From assembly GCF_005887615.1 (NCBI RefSeq), contig NZ_VANS01000007.1, forward strand, positions 1-64,000: DNA of 64,000 nt, given 5' to 3'. How positions within the stretch are numbered: position 1 is the first letter of the stretch; each line of letters opens with the position of its first letter. The position numbers and the translations under genes are program-made. Below are positions 26,527 through 35,700 of the stretch, in pieces. The notes below the pieces were generated by a model. The model did not search any database, was not told where the DNA came from, and saw nothing but the letters and a program-made list of their open reading frames with translations. The stretch is from Sulfitobacter sabulilitoris. GTDB taxonomy: Bacteria > Pseudomonadota > Alphaproteobacteria > Rhodobacterales > Rhodobacteraceae.

Positions 26527-27716
26527 AGGTTCTTCACGTCATTGAGTCGATCGATCCCAGCCAAGGCGGTCCCCAATGCAGCATCCTGCATCATGCGGCT
26601 GCGCAGGGTATGCTGGACGCGGATGTCGGGATCGCAAGCTACATGGACGATGCGGCCAAGGCCCACGTGGCCGAAGAACTTGACGGGACCCCGGCTCATG
26701 CACGTTTTTCCCTTCACCCCTTGCCGCGGGAAAGCGCTGTCGGAAGACCGTTCGCGCTTGCCGCCGCCCGGGCGCTCGGTCCGCTGATCGCGCATGCGGA
26801 TTTCGTGCATCTGCACGGTGTCTGGGAACCTGTCCTGCTCCAGGCTGCACGGATCGCCCGCCGCCTCGGCAAGCCCTATTGCCTGACGGCGCACGGCATG
26901 CTCGATCCGTGGAGCCTCAGTCAGAAGCGCCTGAAGAAGCGGATCGCCCTCTTCGCGACCCACCGGCGGATGTTGCATGGCGCCTGCTTTCTGCACATGC
27001 TGAACAGCGACGAACGCGCCCTGATTGCGCCGCTTGGCTTGAACTCGTCGATGGTGACGATTGCGAACGGCGTAAACCTCGGAGATATCATCGCGCGCGC
27101 GGTTCCCGGGCGGTTCAGGGCGTCGTTCCCGGCCCTTGGCGATCGTTCCTTTGTCCTGTTCTTGTCCCGTCTCCATCGCAAGAAGGGCTTGGATGTTCTG
27201 GCTTCGGCCTTCGCCGAGGTCACCAAGAACCGCCCGGATGTGGATCTGGTCGTGATCGGGCCCGACGGTGGAGCAGAGCAGGACTTTCGCGCCCGGATCG
27301 CGGCTTCGGGGCTCGGCTCCAGGGTTCATCTGCTGGGACCGGTGTTCGGCGCAAGGAAGTTTGAGGCGATGGCGGATTGTGCCTGTTTCTGCCTTCCCAG
27401 CCGTCAGGAGGGGTTCAGTGTCGCGATCATCGAGGCGCTTGCCTGCGGCGCTCCGGCCCTCATCTCGGAGGGCTGCCATTTTCCGCAGGTCGGAGCTGCC
27501 CGCGCCGGGCGCGTCCTGCCGCTTGACGCGGACGCCTTTGCCAACGCGATGGGAGAGGTCCTCGACGATCCGGAGGCGGCGGCGGCAATGGGTGCCGCGG
27601 GGCGCCAACTGGTCCACGAGCGCTACACCTGGCCCGCGATTGCAGCCATGATGCTACGCGCGTACAGCGAGGCCACGGTCGCGAAACGGGCCTCGGCGCT
27701 GCGGGCGGCGCTGTGA
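26523..27716 (+). CDS. Glycosyltransferase family 4
   Basis: A 397-residue GT-B glycosyltransferase. MKVLHVIESIDPSQGGPQ is the typical start, HLHGVWEP the acceptor-domain His motif, LFLSRLHRKKGLDVL the donor-domain start, and LPSRQEGFSVAIIEALACG the E-x7-E nucleotide-sugar motif. It is the last gene of the 24005-27716 operon, and its stop abuts the convergent acetyltransferase stop. Confidence 0.85.
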   Translation: MKVLHVIESIDPSQGGPQCSILHHAAAQGMLDADVGIASYMDDAAKAHVAEELDGTPAHARFSLHPLPRESAVGRPFALAAARALGPLIAHADFVHLHGVWEPVLLQAARIARRLGKPYCLTAHGMLDPWSLSQKRLKKRIALFATHRRMLHGACFLHMLNSDERALIAPLGLNSSMVTIANGVNLGDIIARAVPGRFRASFPALGDRSFVLFLSRLHRKKGLDVLASAFAEVTKNRPDVDLVVIGPDGGAEQDFRARIAASGLGSRVHLLGPVFGARKFEAMADCACFCLPSRQEGFSVAIIEALACGAPALISEGCHFPQVGAARAGRVLPLDADAFANAMGEVLDDPEAAAAMGAAGRQLVHERYTWPAIAAMMLRAYSEATVAKRASALRAAL

Positions 27717-28292
27717 TCAGGCGATCCCACGCTTTCTGATCGCCCGCGCCGGATTGCCGCCATAAATCGTCCAGGGATCAAGCTTCGTGACAGCGACGCC
27801 GCGCGCGCCAAGCACGGCACCCGCGCCGACGCTCACTCCCGGCCCAACATATGCTTCCGCCGCGATCCAAGCCCCTTCGCCGATCGTGATCGGGTTTGGC
27901 CGAAGCGGGAACTCCGGGTCATCGACGTCGTGGCCGGCAGCGCACAAATGGGCTCGCTGGGATACGATCGCCCCGTCACCCAGTGAGACCGGAGCGACAT
28001 TGTAGCAGATGACGTCGGGCCCGATCGAGGCATGCGCCCCCATGGACAGATGCCCGGGCCACCAGATCCGCGCGCCTCCGCGAACCATGGCGGTGGGATG
28101 AATCCGCGCGCCGAACGCCGTCAGCACCAACCGACGGAACGGCATCCAGGGCGGCGGCGTCCATGCGGCCAATATTGCCCAGGTCACGCGCCATATCACC
28201 CGCTTGAGGCGGTGGCTGAACGCGAATGTCGGGCCACCGTTTATCGGCAACGGCGCTTCGATGTCTTTCGCTTGAGCGAAGCGGGAGTCCAT
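27717..28292 (-). CDS. Hexapeptide-repeat acetyltransferase (WcaF-like)
   Basis: A 191-residue left-handed beta-helix acyltransferase. The N-terminal part has a hydrophobic WRVTWAILAAWTPPPWMPFR segment as in WcaF/colanic acid acetyltransferases. From about residue 60 come hexapeptide turns (ARIHPTAMVRGGARIWWPG, IGEGAWIAAEAYVGPGVSVG), the catalytic His in HLCAAGHDVDD, and the typical tail WTIYGGNPARAIRKR. It O-acetylates EPS sugars using acetyl-CoA. Its ATG overlaps the stop of the upstream polymerase gene. Confidence 0.85.
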   Translation of the reverse strand: MDSRFAQAKDIEAPLPINGGPTFAFSHRLKRVIWRVTWAILAAWTPPPWMPFRRLVLTAFGARIHPTAMVRGGARIWWPGHLSMGAHASIGPDVICYNVAPVSLGDGAIVSQRAHLCAAGHDVDDPEFPLRPNPITIGEGAWIAAEAYVGPGVSVGAGAVLGARGVAVTKLDPWTIYGGNPARAIRKRGIA

Positions 28293-29587
28293 CACGGTTC
28301 CTTTCGCATTTCCGCTCCTGGCAGCAGGGTCGCGCGACGGGCCGTCGTGGCGAACGTCGTCAGGGTCGGTCGAATCCGGGCATAGGCGAACACCGGAATG
28401 CAGAAGAATATCATGTGGGTCCATGCAGACATCACCCAGTCGGTCGTATGCGAAAATGCGTGCATGGCGGGAACCGCGCTCAGCATATAAAGAAACTGGC
28501 CAAGCACCTGGCCCTCGATCGCAGAGTTCCAAAGCCGCCTCAGGACATAAGCGAGAAGAAAGAACTTCGCGGCCCCCAGATACCAGAATGACCGGAACGC
28601 ATCGACCATCCCGGTCATCGTCGTTCCGGTAAGCGGATTGAAATCCCGCGGATCTTTCGGCGTCTTGAACATCAGCGCCTCCTTGAAGGCGGCACCGGTA
28701 AGGCCGGTCGGCACGTAGTTGCGGATCACCTGATTCCAGTGGAATGCGCCATAGTCGAATTGGGCGGTCCGGTCCGTGTCGCTGATCAGCACGATCGCAT
28801 TTCGCATTTCCGGCCCGCCCTTCTTCAGCAAATCGACCAAATTTCCTCCGGGATCGATCTCTGCGATCTCGCTCCATACGAACGAGCTGTGTTCGCGGGT
28901 TACCTGTCTGTAATCGGACATGCTGGTGGACCCGATTATCGCAGCCACGAAACCCAGCACGAGAAAACCGCGCGGAATCGTCCATCCGCGCGTGAACCAG
29001 AAGGCGAGCGCGAAGATCAGCAGGAGTTCGGCGGCCTCTGCACGTTTTCCGGTCACTACGATCCTGTCGAAGTAAAAGGCAAGATCGAACAGGATAACCA
29101 GGAGCATCCACTGGCAGGGACGCCGCGCGTAACACAGGCAGGCAATGGCGAGGCTATAGGTCAGAAGGCGGCCGAAAAAGAGATAGACCACCGGCGCACC
29201 TGAGATTTGCACGCCGACGATCTGATCGCCCGGAAGCTGTGAAAGCGCGTAATAGAAATACGATCCGACGATCGCGAAAGCAGTCGCAACGATGTTCAAG
29301 CGTCGCTCGCTGAATTGCACGCGCAGAACGGCGACTGGCGCACTGGTCGCCCGCCAACCCAGCATTGCACAGGCGAGGCAAAGGCACGTCATCAGAACCG
29401 TTTTTTTGTAGCCACCCTGCGGCAGGAACGGCGCATTCATGAGGCTCGGCAGCTGAGGCAGCACGAAAGACAGGACAATCAGACCGGCAAGAAAGGGAAA
29501 GGTGTAGGCTTTCTGCGGCTTGACGACCCCCCAAAGCAAACAGCCCGCGGTCATGGCAAAAAGAACGGCTGTCAGGACCTCGTTCAT
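28292..29587 (-). CDS. Wzy-like O-antigen/EPS polymerase
   Basis: A 431-residue integral membrane protein with about 10-12 hydrophobic segments and a large hydrophilic stretch (about residues 230-330) between the later helices, the layout of Wzy polymerases. There is little family-wide sequence identity in Wzy proteins, so the call rests on topology and location between a glycosyltransferase and an acetyltransferase in a locus that otherwise lacks a polymerase. It would join repeat units in the periplasm. It is transcribed with the genes 31564-27717. Confidence 0.7.
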   Translation of the reverse strand: MNEVLTAVLFAMTAGCLLWGVVKPQKAYTFPFLAGLIVLSFVLPQLPSLMNAPFLPQGGYKKTVLMTCLCLACAMLGWRATSAPVAVLRVQFSERRLNIVATAFAIVGSYFYYALSQLPGDQIVGVQISGAPVVYLFFGRLLTYSLAIACLCYARRPCQWMLLVILFDLAFYFDRIVVTGKRAEAAELLLIFALAFWFTRGWTIPRGFLVLGFVAAIIGSTSMSDYRQVTREHSSFVWSEIAEIDPGGNLVDLLKKGGPEMRNAIVLISDTDRTAQFDYGAFHWNQVIRNYVPTGLTGAAFKEALMFKTPKDPRDFNPLTGTTMTGMVDAFRSFWYLGAAKFFLLAYVLRRLWNSAIEGQVLGQFLYMLSAVPAMHAFSHTTDWVMSAWTHMIFFCIPVFAYARIRPTLTTFATTARRATLLPGAEMRKEP

Positions 29588-29603
29588 TCGGTTGCGTCGC
29601 CGA

Positions 29604-30437
29604 TCATATCGGCAACCCTTCGTCCCGCCGACGGCGCTCCTCCGTCTTGATTTCGATCATCAGTTCGTAACTTGCGATCATCCGGCAATAGGTATAGCCG
29701 GCCCAACCGTCGAGGAACCCACCGCGCAACAGATACATGTACACAAAGCGCAAGGTCGGGCGAAACGGCAGACGTGCGGCAATCGCCTTGATGCTGGCAC
29801 GCCGGTCCGCCGGATCGCCGGAGACCAGGCCCTCCCATGCGATACGCGGGTGGTTTCCTTGCGAAAGAGCCAGCGACGCTTCGACTGAGGAATAGCGATT
29901 GTGCTTGTCGTACCAGGCGCTTAGCCCCTTGTTGAAGCTATAGTGGATGAAATGCGACTTCAGGCGTCCGGTGGGGTGATCACTGACACAGCGGGAATGG
30001 ACCTTGCGTTCAAATCGCACCAATTCGGGCCGGACCATGCGCGTGATCCATGTCGGATAAAGGGAACTGCGCCTTATCCAGCGGCCCATGAACATATTCT
30101 TGTAGCGCGCCTGAAAAATCGCCTCCCGGCGCGTCGGGTCCGCGCTGATCGCCAGCATTTCCTCACGCAGATCGTCTGGAGTGACCTCGTCCGCATCGGG
30201 CGTGTAGACCCAATTATGCCGAAACTCGATCTGCGTAAGACCGAACATCCGCTGTTCCAGTTCACTTTCATACGCGTGTTGGACGACGCGCGCTCCGGCG
30301 GCGCGGGCGATCTCGACGGTGCGGTCGGTGCTGCAGGAATCCAGCACCACGATATCATCGCACCACTTGAGGGAGTCGAGACACCGGCCCAGGTTCTCTT
30401 CCTCGTTCAGCGTCATGATCAACGTCGAGATGCTCAC
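29604..30437 (-). CDS. Glycosyltransferase family 2 (WaaE/KdtX-like)
   Basis: A 277-residue GT-A glycosyltransferase. LIMTLNEEENLGRCLDSLKW, VVLDSCSTDRTVEIA and YTPDADEVTPDDL form the WaaE/KdtX-type signature with the metal-binding Asp set; the C-terminal half is a basic amphipathic region (FRPTLRFVYMYLLRGGFLDG). It likely adds the second sugar to the lipid carrier. It overlaps the upstream initiating-transferase gene by 4 bases. Confidence 0.85.
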   Translation of the reverse strand: MSISTLIMTLNEEENLGRCLDSLKWCDDIVVLDSCSTDRTVEIARAAGARVVQHAYESELEQRMFGLTQIEFRHNWVYTPDADEVTPDDLREEMLAISADPTRREAIFQARYKNMFMGRWIRRSSLYPTWITRMVRPELVRFERKVHSRCVSDHPTGRLKSHFIHYSFNKGLSAWYDKHNRYSSVEASLALSQGNHPRIAWEGLVSGDPADRRASIKAIAARLPFRPTLRFVYMYLLRGGFLDGWAGYTYCRMIASYELMIEIKTEERRRRDEGLPI

Positions 30438-31564
30438 GGCCAGTTCCCCCGAACGATCATCCGGCTTTCTTTGCGCAGAACGGGGGGCGCGCCCAGTTTC
30501 CGCGACGCGTTGACCTGCGCAAGATGGTCCGAAAGGCGCGAGCGGGTGTCAGTCCGGGCGGCGAGGACGATCAGGCTGTGTGCCCCGATCGGGACCAGAA
30601 GGGCCAGCGCCATGACAGTCGCGGAAGCGCCGTACAAGACGCCGAGGAACCCGACGGCGCCACACAGGCCCGCCGCAGCTGTGATCAACGCGGTTGTCAG
30701 CGCGGGCGAGAATCCGAAGTCCAGCAGAAGATGGTGAAGGTGCCACCTGTCTCCCGAGAAAGGGCTCCTGCTCGCCATTATTCGGCGCACGATCAGGCTG
30801 CCCATATCGATCAGCGGCACCGCGACAAGCCAGATCAGGGCAGGCAGATGCGCCCCCTCCGGCCGCGAGGCGATGGCTAGGATCAGGACGGCAAGCGTTG
30901 CGCCAAGCGCTGTGCTGCCGGCATCCCCAAGAAAGACCACCGCGCGGCTCCGCCAGGGGTGGCGAAGATTGAACACCAAAAACCCCGCGGTCGCCGCCAT
31001 CGCGATCATCGCATCCGAGGCCACGCCGAAGTCGCCGGTGACATGCGCGATTGCTGCCAGCCAGAACAGCCCCGCCAGCGTCACGGCGCCAGCCAGGCCG
31101 TCGACGCCGTCGATGAGATTGAGGCTGTTGACCAGTCCGACCGTGAAAAACAGGCTGATTGCCGCACCGCAGACCAAAAGAAACACGCCGGCGCCGATGG
31201 AGAATTCACCCAGGTTCGGGACTGCGTATCGGGTCGACAACAACAACATCGCAGCCGCTAGGAACTGCGCGGCGAGCCGGATCCGAGGACTGAGGCAGTG
31301 CCGGTCGTCCAGCGCGCCAAGGCTGGCGATGAGCGCCACCCAGATGCAGGCGATTGCCGGAGAAGAGATCACGCCCAAGGCGACGGCGACGGCCAGCGCC
31401 GCCGCGATCGCCAACCCGCCGCAACTGGGCGTCGCCTCTGCATGAAATTTGATGGCCCCCGGCGCGTCGATGAATCCAAAGCGCGGTGCAAGCGGCCGAA
31501 GAATCTGAACCGCGACCAGTGTTACAAAAAACACGAGCAGAAGATCGAATGGCTGCACGTTCAT
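30434..31564 (-). CDS. WecA/MraY-type sugar-1-phosphate transferase
   Basis: A 376-residue polytopic protein of the polyprenyl-phosphate N-acetylhexosamine-1-phosphate transferase family. Diagnostic motifs are GALDDRH, NLIDGVDGLAG and FLGDAGSTALG (Asp-rich, Mg binding), and the late cytoplasmic loop DRWHLHHLLLDFG (HxHHL-type). It would start EPS repeat synthesis by moving a sugar phosphate to undecaprenyl phosphate. ATG 31564 follows GGAGGGG by about 4 bases. It leads a four-gene operon: initiating transferase, GT2, polymerase, acetyltransferase. Confidence 0.85.
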   Translation of the reverse strand: MNVQPFDLLLVFFVTLVAVQILRPLAPRFGFIDAPGAIKFHAEATPSCGGLAIAAALAVAVALGVISSPAIACIWVALIASLGALDDRHCLSPRIRLAAQFLAAAMLLLSTRYAVPNLGEFSIGAGVFLLVCGAAISLFFTVGLVNSLNLIDGVDGLAGAVTLAGLFWLAAIAHVTGDFGVASDAMIAMAATAGFLVFNLRHPWRSRAVVFLGDAGSTALGATLAVLILAIASRPEGAHLPALIWLVAVPLIDMGSLIVRRIMASRSPFSGDRWHLHHLLLDFGFSPALTTALITAAAGLCGAVGFLGVLYGASATVMALALLVPIGAHSLIVLAARTDTRSRLSDHLAQVNASRKLGAPPVLRKESRMIVRGNWP

Positions 31565-31939
31565 GATACCCCTCCGACTTGGAACAGATGCTGACAAGGT
31601 CCTGCGCAGCCGCGCTTCGCCTCAAAGCACTGGTGTCGAAATTGTCCGTTCCGACAGGTCGATGCTGATGCCGCATCGTGAAGAACCGGGCCTATCAATT
31701 CGTTTGATCGCGTCGATGGGAGGGCCGCAGGCATCCGCCTTGCGCACGCGGGGTCATCCAAAAGGCCATCGCGAATACCAAAAAGGTAGATTGCGCATCC
31801 CATGCGTCACCAAACATGCAACTCCCGTCCGGCCTGATCGGGCAAGGCGGTGAGCGGTGCCGTCATTTGTGGACGACGCCTTTTTTGCCAGGGTAGATTT
31901 GAGCTGCAATTGATCGTCGCAGGTTGCAGTCATTTGTCC
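31565..31939. other. Gap between initiating-transferase gene and IS copy 3
   Basis: I see no gene in these 375 bases. The promoter of the minus-strand operon starting at 31564 should lie here. Short open frames on both strands lack recognisable protein features. Confidence 0.5.
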
Positions 31940-32760
31940 GGGCTTTGTCAGACGGGTTTGAGTTGAGGCGGGCAGGGTGGTTTCGTGGCCTTTGCAGATG
32001 ACGAAAACAGACCCTTTCAAGGGCTGTCACAGTAGCCCCGAGGTCATCCGACCGGCGGTCATGGTGCATGTTCGATCTCCGTTTTCGCACCGCAACGTCG
32101 AGGACCTGCCGCACGAGCGCGGCACCGACATCAGGCACGAAACCGAGTGCTTTTGGTGGAACAGATTCGGACCGATGTTCGCGGCAGAGATCCGCAGAAA
32201 CATTGTCAGTCGGATGTGTGCATACTCGAACTGGCAAAGGCGCCTGGACGAGGTTTTTCGTGAGGATCAACGGCGCGCGACGCTTTCTGTGGCGGGCCGT
32301 GAGTCACGAGGGAGAGGTGCTGGCGTCCTTCGCCACAAAGCGACGGGATCGCATAGCAGCATTGAAATTCCTCAAGAATTCAATGAAGCGATACGGCAAT
32401 CCGGACGTAATCGTGACCGACAAGCTCCGCTCCTATGGTGCCGCGATGAAGGTCATCGGCAATTCTGACCGCCAGGAAACGGGATGCTGGACAAATAATC
32501 GCGCGGAGAATTCGCACCTGCCGTTTCGGCGACGGGAACGGGCCATGCCGCGGTTCCGGAGCATGCGAAGTTTACACAAATGCGCCGCCGTTCATACCTC
32601 CGTCCGCACCCATTTCAATCAGGAGCGCGCTTTCTACAGCAGAGACAATTTCAAGCTCAACCGCACCGCCGCCCTTGCCGAGTGGCGCCAGCTTTGTTCG
32701 GCATAGGTTCAGGCATCTGCCGGTGAACTGAGACTGGTTCGCATTGGTCTGACAGCACCC
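31940..32760 (+). mobile_element. IS6-family element, near-complete (copy 3)
   Basis: About 821 bases, the normal length for IS6-family elements. The left end GGGCTTTGTCAGAC (31940-31953) and the inverted right end GTCTGACAGCACCC (to 32760) match at 12 of 14 positions. I see no 8-base target duplication. It lies in the same orientation as copy 1 at the window start and shares its tail sequence, so the two directly repeated copies bracket the EPS locus. Confidence 0.75.
31998..32706 (+). pseudogene. IS6-family transposase with frameshift
   Basis: The transposase begins at ATG 31998 (MTKTDPFKGCHSSPEVIRP) and runs through the N-terminal helix-turn-helix region to RLDEVF, where the first catalytic Asp lies. 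There a run of five T's (about 32252-32256) shifts the frame, and the rest continues in another frame from FVRINGARRFLWRAV through VTDKLRSYGAA and NNRAENSH to WRQLCSA. One fewer T would restore the family sequence. I call it a disabled transposase; programmed slippage is possible but not usual in IS6. Confidence 0.75.
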
Positions 32761-32786
32761 TATCCAGAATTGCCGAGAGTGGTCTT

Positions 32787-35700
32787 TCACTTGGTTTTCA
32801 GGATCTCGATTCCGCTCCAGTCGTCGGGCGCACCCTTTTCCGCCAGCCGAGACGCTCTCTCGGCCAATCGCTTCGCACCTGCATCCAATGGGTTTTGATC
32901 AGCGATGCGAGCAAACTGTTCGGCCGCTCGACCAAAGCGCGCGTTCCTCAGGTCAGCATGGGCACCCTCGAACGCGTCCCGGGTCGCGGCCTTGAGGCGT
33001 GCGCTTTCCGGTGGGTCGGCAGCGAAAACCTCATAAACGACCACAGGAAGCTCGCGCCCGATCACCCGCACTGTATCAAGCATGCGATGCGGATACCGGT
33101 CTGGCTCGGACATGGCCGAAATGACATCTTCCGAGACTGCAATGCCAGCGCCGTAAATGGCGGTCACCCCCTCCAGCCGGGACGCCAGGTTGACCGCGTC
33201 CGAAATGACATTTCCGTTCAAGCGGTGGGCATCGCCGATAATACCCATGATCAGATCCCCGGTGTGCAATCCGATGCCGGTGCCCACGGGCGAATGCCTC
33301 ACCGCCTCTCGGTCGACATTGATGCGACGGATCTCGCGCTGGATCTCCACCGCCGCCTTGACCCCTTCGTCAGGATTGCCGGGGAAAAGCGACATCATGC
33401 CATCGCCGAGGAACTGGTTGACCACGCCGTTGTTGGCCTTCACCACCGGCCCGACCCGCCCGAAATAGTCGTTGAGAAAACGGAAGGTTTCCGACGGGTT
33501 GGATTTTTCAGCAATGCTTGTGAACCCCCGGATGTCCGAGAACATCACGGTCATGCGGCGCGCGACGTTGTCGCCCAGGCCGATATCCAGAATGCTGTCG
33601 CGATCGAGGAATTTCAGGAACTCCACCGGCACGAACCGCTCGTAGGCGGTCGAGACACGGGCCAGTTCGATATGCGCATGCATCCGGGCCGACAGTTCCT
33701 CGCGCGAGAAGGGTTTGGCCAGGTAATCCGTGGCGCCCGCGGCGAACCCCGCGCGCAGGTCTTCGACCTGGTTCTTCGCTGTCAGCATGACCACAGGCAA
33801 GGACGCTGCCGGGCGCGCGGTGCGGATCGCCCGGCAGACTTCGTAGCCTGACATGCCCGGCATCATGACATCCAGTAGCACGATGTCGGGATCATACCCT
33901 TCCTCCATCCGTCGCAGCCCCTCGCGGCCGTCGCGGGCAAGCTCGACCTCGAACCCGTCCATCTCAAGGTAGTTGCGCAAGACCTCAAGGTTGATCGGAT
34001 CGTCGTCGATCACCAACGTGGAATAGCGGTGCTGGTCAGAGAGGGGCATCTGCGCCTTGATCAGTTGCCCCGAGACGTCGACCCGCGCAACCTCGCCCGG
34101 CTTGAACAGGCCGGGACCTGCGGTGGCTGTGCCAAGGCCGGATATGGGGCCGCGATCGCGATGATCCGCCAACCGCGCGATCCCGCGCAGGTTTTGCTCG
34201 GGCGCGGCGGTCGTCAACAGCAGGTCGAAGGTAAAGGCCGCGCCCTTGCCCGTGTCAGAGAGCACGGTGATCTTGCCGCCGTGCATTTCGACCAGGCTCT
34301 TGGTGATGGCCAGGCCCAGGCCGACCCCCTGGAAGCCGCTCGTGTCCGAGGCGTCGACTTTCTCGAAACTGTTGAATATTCGCGCCTGTGCCTCCTCGGG
34401 GATGCCGATGCCGGTATCGCTGACAGTGACGTGAACCCGGTCCTCCCGCAGCGCCGTGGACACCGTCACCTGTCCGCCTTCGGAGAATTTCATGGCATTG
34501 TCGACGAGGTTGAAAAGGATCTGCTGCAAACGGTTCTCGTCTGCCAGAACATTCGACCCTTCCTTGGGCACGAGGTTTCGCAAGTCGATTTCGTCCTGCA
34601 ACGCGCGGGGCTCCATCAGGGCAAAGACCACATCGACCACAGTGTGCAGGTCCAGCGGACGATTTTGCAGTTCCAACTCGCCCTCGCGCAGACGCGACAG
34701 GTCCAGGATGTCGGTCACGAGGGACGACAGCCGCTGGCCGGACGAGGCGATCAGCGAAAGCGTCGCCTTCACGGGCGCGGGCACCTCTCCCTTGGCTCCG
34801 CCGATCAATGCGTCTGCCAGTCCGATTATGCCGTTCAGCGGGGTGCGCAGTTCATGGCTGGTATTGGCCAGGAATTCGTCTTTCAGGCGGTTGACGCGGG
34901 CCAGTTCCTCGCTGGCACGTTTTTCCAGCTTCAGCGCCTCGCTCTGCCGGGCATAAAGCTGCGCGTTCGACAGGGAAATCGCGGCCAGGGACACCAGCGT
35001 CGTGAGGATCTCCTGCCGCTCGGCGGTAAACACGCCCTCTACAAGCGAATTTTCCAGGTGCAGAACGGCCTGCAAACCGCGCGAGCCGGTCACAGGCAGG
35101 CACATGAGCGATTTTGGTGCGCGGGCTTCGATATACCTCAGCCGGAAAAAGCGCGGGGCCGCACGCGCGTCTGCCAGAATGACCGGATCAAGCGAGGCAG
35201 CCACCTGCGAGACGATCTCGCGCGGGTGGTCGGAGGGTTTGAGCGTGGTCAGCGCAGGGCCATCGCGGAACACCGTCACCTTCGCATCGACGCCCTGTTT
35301 GATCCCCTCGGCGGCCAGGCGCAGGTTGCCATCCTCGCCCACCAGATAGAGTGACCCGACATCCGCGCCGGCGTTTTCGAGGGTGATCTGCATCAACCGC
35401 GTCAGCAGGGTATCCAGATTGGTGACCTCGAGGATGATCTGGCTTGCCTTGATGATCGAGGTGACATCCAGCGCATCGTCGCCTGCCGCGTCGGCCTTGG
35501 TATCGGTCCCGGCGGGTGCGAGGTCCGGCCAGTCGCGTTCGATCATCCGGACCTTGTTGGTGGCGCCCCAGGCCGCATAGGCGGCATGCGCCCGTTCGAT
35601 GAACCCGGCCTGGGCCGTGGCATCGCCCGCGTCCGCGCTGAGCGCCGCCGCGCATTCGCAGGCGATCCCGGCATAGCTCCAGACCCGTTCATCCTCGGCC

